A stretch of 64,000 nt of DNA from an uncultured Paludibacter sp. GTDB taxonomy: Bacteria; Bacteroidota; Bacteroidia; Bacteroidales; Paludibacteraceae. The stretch covers positions 62,001-126,000 of the forward strand of contig CALCBD010000032.1 of assembly GCA_937897985.1 (NCBI GenBank), read 5' to 3'. Under the pieces are notes generated by a model that saw nothing but the letters and a program-made list of their open reading frames with translations, did not search any database and was not told the DNA's origin. A program made the position numbers and the translations under genes. Below are positions 33,281-41,625 of this stretch, in pieces; position 1 is the stretch's first letter, and the number at the start of each line of letters is the position of its first letter.

Positions 33281-34849
33281 CTATTCAATACTTCCCGCCT
33301 TACGACCTTTTTTATTGGAGTCGGTGCTAACCGGAGTCTGCCAGTTTGCTAATTTTGAGAAATTTACACATTGTTCGTGTTCGCGGTTCATGGCAGCTTC
33401 AAACAGGTTTCTCATCATGGCTTCCTCTTTAGCATAAGCTTTGTCGCCTGTCACACTTTTAGTTTCCAGCGGATCTTTTTCGTAATCGTACATTTCAACG
33501 GCTTCAATTTTGGCATCGCTAAATGGTTTATCAGCTGAATAATAATCTCCAATCCACGCTGTGTAGCGGAATCGTTTGGTACGAATGGAGTAGCCCATTG
33601 ATTTTCCGCGCGGATATTGACTCATCGAATATTCTCTCAGCTCAACGCCGGGGTTTTTCATAGCCGGAACCAGACTGATGCCATCTAAGTATTTCGGTGT
33701 GGGAATTCCGGATAATTCACACAATGTAGGGAAAATGTCCACAAATTCGCATTGTGTGGTTGGTTTTACGTTTTTCAACATGCCTTTTGGTCCACGAATA
33801 AGCATGCAGGCATGTGTAGCATTCTCAAAATCAGTATGCTTGTTCCAAAGTCCGTGATCGCCCAGATGCCATCCATGATCGCCCCAGAGAATCACGATAG
33901 TATTTTCGGCCAATCCAAGCCGGTCGAGTTCGTTCAGCACTTTTTGCAATTGAGCATCCATATACGAAGTGGCTGCGTAATAACCGTGAATAAGTTCTTT
34001 TTGTTTGTCGACCGGCAAATGTTGAAGTTCTTCTTCTGAATAACTGTCAAACTGAGGGATGTCAGTATATTGTTTCAATTCGCCTGAAACATGGTAAGCC
34101 ATATCCGGACTTCCGGCTGCTTTTTTCTGAAATGGTGCAATTTGAAACTGATCGCGTTTGTATAAATCCCAGTATTTTTTGGGGGCAACAAATGGTAAAT
34201 GAGGCTTGATAAATCCGACAGCAAGGAAAAAAGGTTTGCCTTTCGCTTTCAGCTGATGCATAAGTTGAATGCCTGCTTCGGCAGCTAAACCGTCCTGATA
34301 AGTGTTGTCGGGGACATCGGCACATTCTGTTGCCGGGCCTTTTTTGCCTTTTTCGGGCGTTGAATTTACATAGGTAGCAACTTTTACATTCACATAAGGA
34401 ATTGACCATGATGGGGCGTCGTGTCCCGGGCCTGTGCTGCCCATGTGGTAAATTTTACCAACAGCAGCAGTTTCGTACCCGTTTTTAATAAAATATTCGG
34501 GCATACTTACAGCGTTCGGATTTACCTGACGGAAGTCGGTCACCAAATCCCATACCCGCGTTTTATCAGGGCGCATGCCGGTAAGACAACTCGCACGTGT
34601 GGCACCGCTTATGGCTTGTTGTACATAACAATTCTGAAATGCATAACCTTCGTTAGCCAATCGGTCCATGGCGGGCGTTTTTGCATTTTTATCGCCGTAG
34701 GCAGCAATTAGTGGTTTCAGATCATCCACTGCGATAAACAGAATATTGGGTTTTTGAGTTTTAGCTTCGTTCTTTTGTGCCATTGCAGGCATTGTTGCCA
34801 AACCCATTATTGCGAAATTGAGTCCCTGACTCTTAATTAGTTTTTTCAT
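33281..34849 (-). CDS. Sulfatase, serine-type, iduronate-2-sulfatase-like
   Basis: A 522-residue periplasmic sulfatase. Signal peptide about 1-24. Metal site AVDDLKPLIAAYGD (D42-D43) and catalytic S81-G-A-T-R85 in ISGATRASCLTGMRPDKTRVW. Further family marks: GKIYHMGSTGPGHDAPSW, FFLAVGFIKPHLPFVAPKKYW, LWGDHGWHLGDHGLWNKHT and EYSMSQYPRGKSMGYSIRTK. The VDDLKP start, KPHLPFVAPKKYWDLY and GDHGWHLG blocks are typical of iduronate-2-sulfatase-like (S1_7) enzymes. It starts one base after the PL6 stop at 34851, so it is in the main operon. A short TTTGCTC tandem repeat overlaps its end (33258-33282). Confidence 0.93.
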   Translation of the reverse strand: MKKLIKSQGLNFAIMGLATMPAMAQKNEAKTQKPNILFIAVDDLKPLIAAYGDKNAKTPAMDRLANEGYAFQNCYVQQAISGATRASCLTGMRPDKTRVWDLVTDFRQVNPNAVSMPEYFIKNGYETAAVGKIYHMGSTGPGHDAPSWSIPYVNVKVATYVNSTPEKGKKGPATECADVPDNTYQDGLAAEAGIQLMHQLKAKGKPFFLAVGFIKPHLPFVAPKKYWDLYKRDQFQIAPFQKKAAGSPDMAYHVSGELKQYTDIPQFDSYSEEELQHLPVDKQKELIHGYYAATSYMDAQLQKVLNELDRLGLAENTIVILWGDHGWHLGDHGLWNKHTDFENATHACMLIRGPKGMLKNVKPTTQCEFVDIFPTLCELSGIPTPKYLDGISLVPAMKNPGVELREYSMSQYPRGKSMGYSIRTKRFRYTAWIGDYYSADKPFSDAKIEAVEMYDYEKDPLETKSVTGDKAYAKEEAMMRNLFEAAMNREHEQCVNFSKLANWQTPVSTDSNKKGRKAGSIE

Positions 34850-34850
34850 A

Positions 34851-36272
34851 TTATTTGCATTTTTTTATCCATTCAGGTCCGACATTTTCGGGCTTAAGCG
34901 GAGTTAAATTAGTATTGTTTTTAAAGTCAAACCTGTACATTCCATCTTTTCCTGTTTTTAAATCCGGATTTTGAACTTTAATTCCAACAGGTATTGCGGT
35001 GTTGCATGTACTTTTGCCATAAACTATATTCCCGGAAAAAGTATTTGGTTTGAAATGAAATATATTCAATGGTTTTAAGCTGTCTTGTTTCACAATATTT
35101 ACGGAATATCCCCTGCAATTGTATATCAGGTTTTTTACAAACTGATTATTTTGTGGTAAAAGTACCATTTGCAGTTCGGGCCAGTCATTTTTATACGAGT
35201 ATCCGATATCAATTCCGTTTCTACCACAATCAGCTATTAAATTGTTGGCAAAATAACAGTTCTCCACCTGTAGATATTTGGGTAACGATTTCTTTTTTTT
35301 AGCAAAATCGCCTGTCAGATTTTTGTCGTAAAATTCGCCGGCAATTAATCTCAAACCGTCTTCAGTAACATCAGCTATATAGTTGTTTATTACCTTATGA
35401 TCAGCCCCGGCAACTCTTATTCCTGTAGTACCTTTCACTCCTTCGCCCAGTATAATATTGCCTTCGAATGTATTGTCCTTACCTCTTCGGCCAACCAATC
35501 CTCCTTTTGATGCAATAACGGTATTAAATTTTACCACATTATGATTTGATTTTAACGAAACGATTTCAGTACCTTCACCATCCGCATGTTCAAACAGATT
35601 GTATTCAATGCTGAAATAGGCGCCATCATCTCCCGTTTGGTCATCATGTCCGTAACCCCAGATTCTGAAAATTTCCCGACCATTGGTTTTTGGTAAATAA
35701 GGTATGTCCTTTATATAACAACTGTCTGCTTTGTTGTATCGGGCATTCTCATTGTCGTTACCAAGAACGGGGTTCATGTTGCTTTTTCCGCGTAGCAAAC
35801 AATGGTCGATTCGATTATAACTACCTTTAAAATAAATCCAGTAATAACCGGTTTGAAAATTATCAGGATTATAGTCGATTATAGCGCTGTTGGTGAGCCG
35901 GCAATGATCCGAATTGAAACTCACTACCGACCCATCGTTTAATTTCCCGTTTTTAAAAACCAGCCCGGTTACAATCAGGTGGGGTTTTGAAAACACAAGC
36001 GACGAATTTCCCGAGAGAGTTACTTTTCCGGGAGTCTGAGCCTGCAATGTAACAGGCAATCCGGGTTTGGCATCCGGGTTAAAATCGATATTTACATTTT
36101 TCCATTCACCGTTCTTTAAAACCACTGTATCTCCGGCTTTAGCTTTTGATATGGCTGAAAATAATTCGGAGTTGTTGCCGGCAAATATTCTGTTTTGTGC
36201 CGACAACAGGCTGATAAGCCCGATAAAAGTTAAAGTGAAAGCGCTTCGGAGTATGCAGGATTTTTTTTTCAT
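34851..36272 (-). CDS. PL6 family polysaccharide lyase, chondroitinase-B-like
   Basis: A 473-residue beta-helix lyase with signal peptide (MKKKSCILRSAFTLTFIGLISLLSAQ, start at 36272). The catalytic region DGEGTEIVSLKSNHNVVKFN and GGLVGRRGKDN keeps the Lys of the Lys/Arg pair (K241) and the Arg (R262), plus two Glu (234, 236) that bind calcium in chondroitinase B (EAEI...SKS, R-H-G). Downstream, EGNIILGEG and GIRVAGADHKVINNYI match the family. It ends in PENVGPEWIKKCK with no T9SS domain, so it probably works in the periplasm on imported chains, unlike the first PL6. It starts 17 bases after the sulfatase-lyase fusion gene. Confidence 0.9.
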   Translation of the reverse strand: MKKKSCILRSAFTLTFIGLISLLSAQNRIFAGNNSELFSAISKAKAGDTVVLKNGEWKNVNIDFNPDAKPGLPVTLQAQTPGKVTLSGNSSLVFSKPHLIVTGLVFKNGKLNDGSVVSFNSDHCRLTNSAIIDYNPDNFQTGYYWIYFKGSYNRIDHCLLRGKSNMNPVLGNDNENARYNKADSCYIKDIPYLPKTNGREIFRIWGYGHDDQTGDDGAYFSIEYNLFEHADGEGTEIVSLKSNHNVVKFNTVIASKGGLVGRRGKDNTFEGNIILGEGVKGTTGIRVAGADHKVINNYIADVTEDGLRLIAGEFYDKNLTGDFAKKKKSLPKYLQVENCYFANNLIADCGRNGIDIGYSYKNDWPELQMVLLPQNNQFVKNLIYNCRGYSVNIVKQDSLKPLNIFHFKPNTFSGNIVYGKSTCNTAIPVGIKVQNPDLKTGKDGMYRFDFKNNTNLTPLKPENVGPEWIKKCK

Positions 36273-36289
36273 TAATGCTGTTGTTTTAT

Positions 36290-39016
36290 TTAAAGCCCGG
36301 GCAGATTCATCCACAGAAGCGGATTTTTAACCGGTAAATTTCTTAAACTTTCATTGCCTAATTTCTTATTCATGAGTGTTTTCCATGTGTCATACCATTC
36401 TGTGTTGTTGTAAGCATTTGCTGCCAGGAACAGGAATGCTGATGGTCGCGGCTGCTCTTCCCATTCACTAATGTCCTGTTTGTAGGGCCATTTTTCTTTG
36501 TTATTTATATATGGAAACATAAATTCAACTGCTTTTCCGGCAAAGCGACCATCATTTGTTTTAAAGTTCCAGAGGTCGTTGTTTTTATCCGAAATCAGTG
36601 TAACCAAAGTCGCCATACCATCGAGATTAAACTGCATGTACGAATATGGTTTTGTACGTGCCAGTTCTTCGGGAAAACTGCCATCCACAGCCATTTGCTT
36701 CGGGAGCAAAATGGTTTTGTAGCGATAGCGAATACTATCGAGCATCGATTGATTATCGGTAAGCAAAGCGTAGGCAGCTGCTTGTGTATGCCACCACATT
36801 CCATGATTATTTTTCCAGTTTTTCTCCGAAATGCCGTACGGATGAGTGTTGAGCCAGTTTAAAAACCGCGTAAACCATTGCTTCACTTCTTTATCAAGAT
36901 TTGCCGAAAAATAGGGTGAACGCTCCAGCTGCTTTACCGACAAGGCAACTTCTATAAGCGGAGTAGCATCAATTATTCCAATCCCGCGACCGGTACAAAC
37001 GCCTTTTATTGCCTGTGAATAAAGTAAATGTGGATTCATCATCGTTGTTGTATCGGCAAACCACGCATTCAGATGTTTTGAGGCAGTTTCTACATATTTT
37101 TTTTTGCCTGTCAGCAGATAAGCTGAAGTTTGTGTTCCCGTTATCCAGCTTAGTTTTGATAAAAGTTCATGGTGAGTGTCAAAGTTTTCAGGATTCCGCT
37201 GACCATCTTTCTGTATGTATTTGCCATTCGGGTCAGCCGGATTCGGCCACCAGTAAGTTCCTTCGGAATAGTAATCGTGTTTTCCGCCTGCACTTCGCAC
37301 GCAGGTAGCCGAAGTTACTGTTTGTGGTTTTATATTCAGCTGTTCGTCGGCAGTTTTTACTACATTTTCTTTTATGTCGTTAACCAGTTTTGTGATGACG
37401 GGTTTACTCCGGGTTTCGAAAAATGCAATCATTTGTTGCTTCATCGACAAAGCCACACGTTGATATTTTTTCTCCTTTGCAACATTTACTTTTTCAAGCG
37501 GGTCATTTTGGTAATCATATAATTCAGTTCCGACTATCAGACTTTCGTCGAACGGTTTATCCGACCTGAATCCATCTTTCAACCACATGGTGAACCGATA
37601 GCGTTCATTCCGGATAGAATAACCCATAAAATTACTATCAGCAAAACCCAAACGGCCTTTTTCAATGTTATTTTCAGATCTGGGATATTGGCTTACCGCA
37701 AATTGTTTCACCTTACTTTTAGGGTTTCTCATTAAAGGAACAAGGCTTTTGCCGTCCAGATGAGCGGGGATATTTACACCTGCCAGATTGCAAAGTGTGG
37801 GAAAAACATCAACAAATTCGGAAGGTGAGTTTGTTTTGTTTGCTTTTATTCCCGGAGCTGAGATGATGAGCGGTGAGCGTGTGGCCTGCTCAAAGTTAGT
37901 GTGTTTACACCACAGGTTATGGTCGCCGAGATGCCAGCCATGATCGCCCCAGAGCACCACAATGGTATTGTCGGTCAAACCAAGCGAATCGAGTGCGTTG
38001 AGTAATATCCCTACCTGAGCATCGGTATATGAAACTGCGGCATGATAGCCATGAATCAATTCTTTCTGTTTTTCCGGAGGTAACGAAATTCCGAACTCTT
38101 TTTGGTCGGTGAATTCAGTTAAAGCAGGGATGTCCGTATAGAAACGTATCTCACTGGCAGTGTGATAAGCTATGTCGACGCCGTTTTTTACTTTTTCCTG
38201 AAATGGTGCAACCGGCATTTTATCGCGGTCGTACATGTCCCAGTATTTTTTGGGAGCAACAAAAGGTAAATGGGGCTTTAAAAAGCCAACAGCCAGAAAA
38301 AAAGGTTGATGCTGTTGCTTTAACTGAACCAGAATATCTTTGGCCTGAAGTGCATTTGCACCATCGTCGTAGGCATTATCGGCAATTTCAATACACTCGG
38401 TGGTTGGTCTGATTCGGGCCAATGCATAAGTAGTTGCTTCAGACTGAGTCATCCCCTGTGCCAATGCTTCTTTGATGTACTTTTCAGCCAACAGTCTTGT
38501 CCCGGGTTGTTGATAATTTCCCAAAACAGGTTCGCCCGTTGCCGTATTAAAGTATTTTCGTGCAGTTTTATAGTAGGGCACACTCCACGAAGGTGCATCG
38601 ATTTGTTTGTCGACACAACGCGGATCGTAAATTTTGCCAATGCCCTGTGTGCTGTAACCCTGTGAAATCAGGTACTGTGGTAAACTTACAATATCAGGAT
38701 TTACATCCCGCATTTTTGTCTTTAAATCCCACACTTTGGTATGGTCAGGACGTAAACCTGTCATGATGCTGGCGCGCGTAGGCCCCGACACAGCCTGTTG
38801 GCAGTAATTCGACAGAAAAACAGTACCGCGCGACGCCAGACGATCGATATTTGGGGTGCTGATTGTTTTATCGCCGTAACATCCAAGTATCGGTTTCAAA
38901 TCGTCGACTGCAATAAAAAGAATATTGGGCTTTTTAGTTTCCTGAGCATGTGTGAGAAATGAGATGCCGGTCAAACTTAACACTGCTAATTTTATAGTTT
39001 GCTTTTGAATTTTCAT
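36290..39016 (-). CDS. Sulfatase fused to an alginate-lyase-like (PL5/PL38-type) domain
   Basis: A 908-residue two-enzyme protein. Signal peptide about 1-24. Residues about 28-530 are an iduronate-2-sulfatase-like sulfatase: metal site AVDDLKPILGCYGD (D38-D39), catalytic S77-G-P-T-R81 in VSGPTRASIMTGLRPDHTKVW, FFLAVGFLKPHLPFVAPKKYW, LWGDHGWHLGDHNLWCKHT. Residues about 535-905 are an alpha-barrel lyase of the Alginate_lyase superfamily: YYSEGTYWWPNP (near 585), KNWKNNHGMWWHTQ (near 735; N and H as in the PL5 active site) and ARTKPYSYMQFNLDGMATL (Arg and Tyr). Both halves look complete and no stop or shift separates them. It lies 12 bases after GH88. One protein could desulfate and cut the same chain. 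Confidence 0.9.
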   Translation of the reverse strand: MKIQKQTIKLAVLSLTGISFLTHAQETKKPNILFIAVDDLKPILGCYGDKTISTPNIDRLASRGTVFLSNYCQQAVSGPTRASIMTGLRPDHTKVWDLKTKMRDVNPDIVSLPQYLISQGYSTQGIGKIYDPRCVDKQIDAPSWSVPYYKTARKYFNTATGEPVLGNYQQPGTRLLAEKYIKEALAQGMTQSEATTYALARIRPTTECIEIADNAYDDGANALQAKDILVQLKQQHQPFFLAVGFLKPHLPFVAPKKYWDMYDRDKMPVAPFQEKVKNGVDIAYHTASEIRFYTDIPALTEFTDQKEFGISLPPEKQKELIHGYHAAVSYTDAQVGILLNALDSLGLTDNTIVVLWGDHGWHLGDHNLWCKHTNFEQATRSPLIISAPGIKANKTNSPSEFVDVFPTLCNLAGVNIPAHLDGKSLVPLMRNPKSKVKQFAVSQYPRSENNIEKGRLGFADSNFMGYSIRNERYRFTMWLKDGFRSDKPFDESLIVGTELYDYQNDPLEKVNVAKEKKYQRVALSMKQQMIAFFETRSKPVITKLVNDIKENVVKTADEQLNIKPQTVTSATCVRSAGGKHDYYSEGTYWWPNPADPNGKYIQKDGQRNPENFDTHHELLSKLSWITGTQTSAYLLTGKKKYVETASKHLNAWFADTTTMMNPHLLYSQAIKGVCTGRGIGIIDATPLIEVALSVKQLERSPYFSANLDKEVKQWFTRFLNWLNTHPYGISEKNWKNNHGMWWHTQAAAYALLTDNQSMLDSIRYRYKTILLPKQMAVDGSFPEELARTKPYSYMQFNLDGMATLVTLISDKNNDLWNFKTNDGRFAGKAVEFMFPYINNKEKWPYKQDISEWEEQPRPSAFLFLAANAYNNTEWYDTWKTLMNKKLGNESLRNLPVKNPLLWMNLPGL

Positions 39017-39028
39017 TTCAGTTGAAAA

Positions 39029-40288
39029 TTATTTGGTGTTAAATTCAATTTTTCCTTTTTCTTTCAGCATTTTACTTCGTACCAATGCTTCGAGGTAATA
39101 GTAGTCGGCATACACAAGCGGGACGTTAACTTCCGAATTTTGAGGATACGAACCGGTAGACTGTGTTAGTAAAAATCCTTTATTTGCCTTATATGCTGAC
39201 AAATATGATTTGTTGAGTGAATTGATTATGGTATCGGCCATGCTGCGATAATATGCTGCTTTCGATGTGGGATACATTGATAATTCATACAAAGCAGAGG
39301 CATAAAGTGCACCTGCAGATGCATCCCGCGGTGTTGACTTTCCTGCAGGTGCATCAAAGTCGAAATAAGGAATTTTATCAGCCGGTAAATTTTTATGATT
39401 CAGAATAAAAGACGCAATATTTTCGGCAAATTTCAGGTATTTGATGTCCTTTGTTTCGCGATACATCATAACATAGCCGTACAATGCCCAGCCCTGACCA
39501 CGCGACCACGACGAACTGTCGTTCAGTCCCTGATGGGTGGTTTTTTTCAGCACTTCACCTGTTTCGGGGTTATAATCCACCACGTGGAAACAACTGTAGT
39601 CCGGTCGAAAGTGGTTTTTCATGGTTACATCGGCATGCGAAACTGCAATTTTGTAAAACATCGAATCGTTGGTGTGATGAAATGCGTAAAACAACAATTC
39701 CAGATTCAGCATATTGTCAATTATGACCGGATTTACCCATTTTTCGCGGCTGTGATCCCACGAAAGAATTGCACCTGTTTTCGGATTGAAACGTTTGGAA
39801 AGTGTATAGGCTGATTGTATCAGAATATTTTTGTAATTTTCATTTTTCGTAACACGATATCCGTTACCAAAACTGCACAGCATTTTGAAACCCATGTCGT
39901 GTGTTGTTCCGTTGGTTTTCTCAGGTTCAATTTTCAGCGTAAATTCATCCGCCGTTTTTTCCCATTTTTTGTTCCCTGTAAGTTCGGATATAAACCAGAG
40001 ATTGCCGGGGAAAAAACCGCTGCACCAATCGGAAGAAGGAACCAGACGCAACAAGCCGTTGTATTCGAGACTTCGGGGTGTAACTAACCTGTATTTTTTC
40101 TGATTGCTGTATTTATCCCACGAAGCCGGCTGTACCAAAGCAGAATCGATACAGTTTAAAAGAAAAGAGGTCTGCTTTTCGATTAACTTCAATGGTGCTT
40201 TGGTTTGCCCGGCTTTTGAGGGTATTGTAACTGAAACAACAAAAGAAAACGTCAGGAATACTAATTTATACCGGTCGAAAAAATTCAT
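39029..40288 (-). CDS. GH88 unsaturated uronyl hydrolase
   Basis: A 419-residue exported alpha/alpha-barrel enzyme. Signal peptide about 1-26. It hydrates the unsaturated uronic acid left at the non-reducing end by a lyase and so releases it. The two key Asp are visible: GTTHDMGFK (D131) and IIDNMLNLELL (D191), matching D88 and D149 of the Bacillus enzyme, along with SSSWSRGQGWALYGY and DASAGALYASALYEL. GH88 enzymes usually take unsaturated glucuronyl oligosaccharides from glycosaminoglycan-like or similar polymers. This is the direct partner of the lyases downstream. It starts 18 bases after the lipoprotein gene. Confidence 0.93.
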   Translation of the reverse strand: MNFFDRYKLVFLTFSFVVSVTIPSKAGQTKAPLKLIEKQTSFLLNCIDSALVQPASWDKYSNQKKYRLVTPRSLEYNGLLRLVPSSDWCSGFFPGNLWFISELTGNKKWEKTADEFTLKIEPEKTNGTTHDMGFKMLCSFGNGYRVTKNENYKNILIQSAYTLSKRFNPKTGAILSWDHSREKWVNPVIIDNMLNLELLFYAFHHTNDSMFYKIAVSHADVTMKNHFRPDYSCFHVVDYNPETGEVLKKTTHQGLNDSSSWSRGQGWALYGYVMMYRETKDIKYLKFAENIASFILNHKNLPADKIPYFDFDAPAGKSTPRDASAGALYASALYELSMYPTSKAAYYRSMADTIINSLNKSYLSAYKANKGFLLTQSTGSYPQNSEVNVPLVYADYYYLEALVRSKMLKEKGKIEFNTK

Positions 40289-40306
40289 AATCTTAAAATA
40301 TATTTC

Positions 40307-41605
40307 TTATTTCTTAATTGAGTTTGTGAATGCTGTTGTAGCTGTTTTTAAAGCTGCAATTGCCGAAGTCATTTGTGCGTAAGTGCTTGTTCCGCTGTTT
40401 CTTACTGCTGTTGCGTCTGTAATTGCCTTGTTGAAAACAAAGTTTGAAGCCGATGAAACCTGTCCGACTCCGGTTCCGACAGGTGTTGCCGCTTTGAGTG
40501 CCGTACAGTCAATAATCAAATCGCCTAAAACGATACTTGCCTGAATGGTGAAAATTGCCTGTCCCATTTTGTAGCGGGCAGCGTTGGTGGCTCCCTGGGT
40601 CAGTGCCACATTGTCGCGGGCTGTTTTTGCTGTTGTAATTGCAGTTGTAAATGCATTTTTTGCAGCAGTCACCACCTGACCTTTGGCTGTACCAACCACA
40701 AAGCCGGGGTTTAATGATTCAGCCAGCAATATTGTATCGTTCAGAGGTCGGTGATCTGTAAGCATTGGGACAAATGCCGCTTTTGGAACAATCAAATTGG
40801 TTAATGCTTTTGATACACCATCGTACGAAATGCCGGCTTTATTCACTGAATCGCTGGCAGCAAGCAGAGCATTCAGATAATTGGTTCGGTTAACTGCAAT
40901 GTACTCGCCTGCGTTGTAACCGGCTACCGAAGCTTCAACCATTGTTTTTTGTTCTGTAATATAAGCTTTCGATTTGGTAAGAAACGTGTTGAAATCGATT
41001 GGAATAATAGCAGATACAAAGGCTTTTTTGGCAGCCGAAAGTGCTTCTACCGCCAGTTTTATCTGCAAATCAGACAATATTGATGTTCCCCGGGCAGCAG
41101 ATGCTTTCGTTATTGCTGTGGTAAAAGCTGTTTTAGCATCGGCTAAAACCTGTCCACCCAGATTTCCCTGAACTGTTGCGGTGTTCAGAGCTGTAGCAGC
41201 TACAATCGAATCATTTAATTGCCGGCGGTCGGCTATCCATAATTTATCCCAGAATGCTTTTGCCGGAGTTGCAAGTGCTTTGTCGGCAGCCACTATTTGT
41301 GCTATAGTCACAGCGGGATTGTCGAGTACCGCCTGAGCTGCTGCCAAAGCAGTTAAATAGGGTGCCTTAACACTGGCCGAATCGGTGGTGGTTTTATAGT
41401 TGTTTTTGTTAAACCCAACCCTTGCTGTATCAGCCATCATTTTTTGCTCAGCCAGGTATTCTGTCATTTGGGTTTTATACTCATCCAGTGTTTTAGGTGG
41501 TACCACAGTCAGTTCATCTTTCATCGTACATGCACTGAATCCTGCACCGGTAAGCAACAATAAACCGAATATCAGTTTTTGATAATTATTATATATCTTG
41601 TTCAT
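40307..41605 (-). CDS. Surface lipoprotein with tandem helical repeats (SusE/SGBP position)
   Basis: A 432-residue lipoprotein: leader LIFGLLLLTGAGFSAC with the lipid-anchor Cys at residue 26 of this start. The mature part is alanine- and threonine-rich and helical. It holds two related units of about 160 residues (about 41-201 and 207-361) and a third partial one (about 369-432). Shared blocks are EYLAEQKMMADTARVGFNKN against AYITEQKTMVEASVAGYNAG, DRRQLNDSI against DHRPLNDTI, and KTAFTTAITKASAAR against KNAFTTAITTAKTAR. The units recall FIVAR-type helical bundles. It follows SusD by 20 bases, the place of surface glycan-binding proteins, so binding the target polysaccharide is likely but inferred. 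I know no close family. Confidence 0.75.
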   Translation of the reverse strand: MNKIYNNYQKLIFGLLLLTGAGFSACTMKDELTVVPPKTLDEYKTQMTEYLAEQKMMADTARVGFNKNNYKTTTDSASVKAPYLTALAAAQAVLDNPAVTIAQIVAADKALATPAKAFWDKLWIADRRQLNDSIVAATALNTATVQGNLGGQVLADAKTAFTTAITKASAARGTSILSDLQIKLAVEALSAAKKAFVSAIIPIDFNTFLTKSKAYITEQKTMVEASVAGYNAGEYIAVNRTNYLNALLAASDSVNKAGISYDGVSKALTNLIVPKAAFVPMLTDHRPLNDTILLAESLNPGFVVGTAKGQVVTAAKNAFTTAITTAKTARDNVALTQGATNAARYKMGQAIFTIQASIVLGDLIIDCTALKAATPVGTGVGQVSSASNFVFNKAITDATAVRNSGTSTYAQMTSAIAALKTATTAFTNSIKK

Positions 41606-41625
41606 AATCATTGTTTTTAAAAAAA

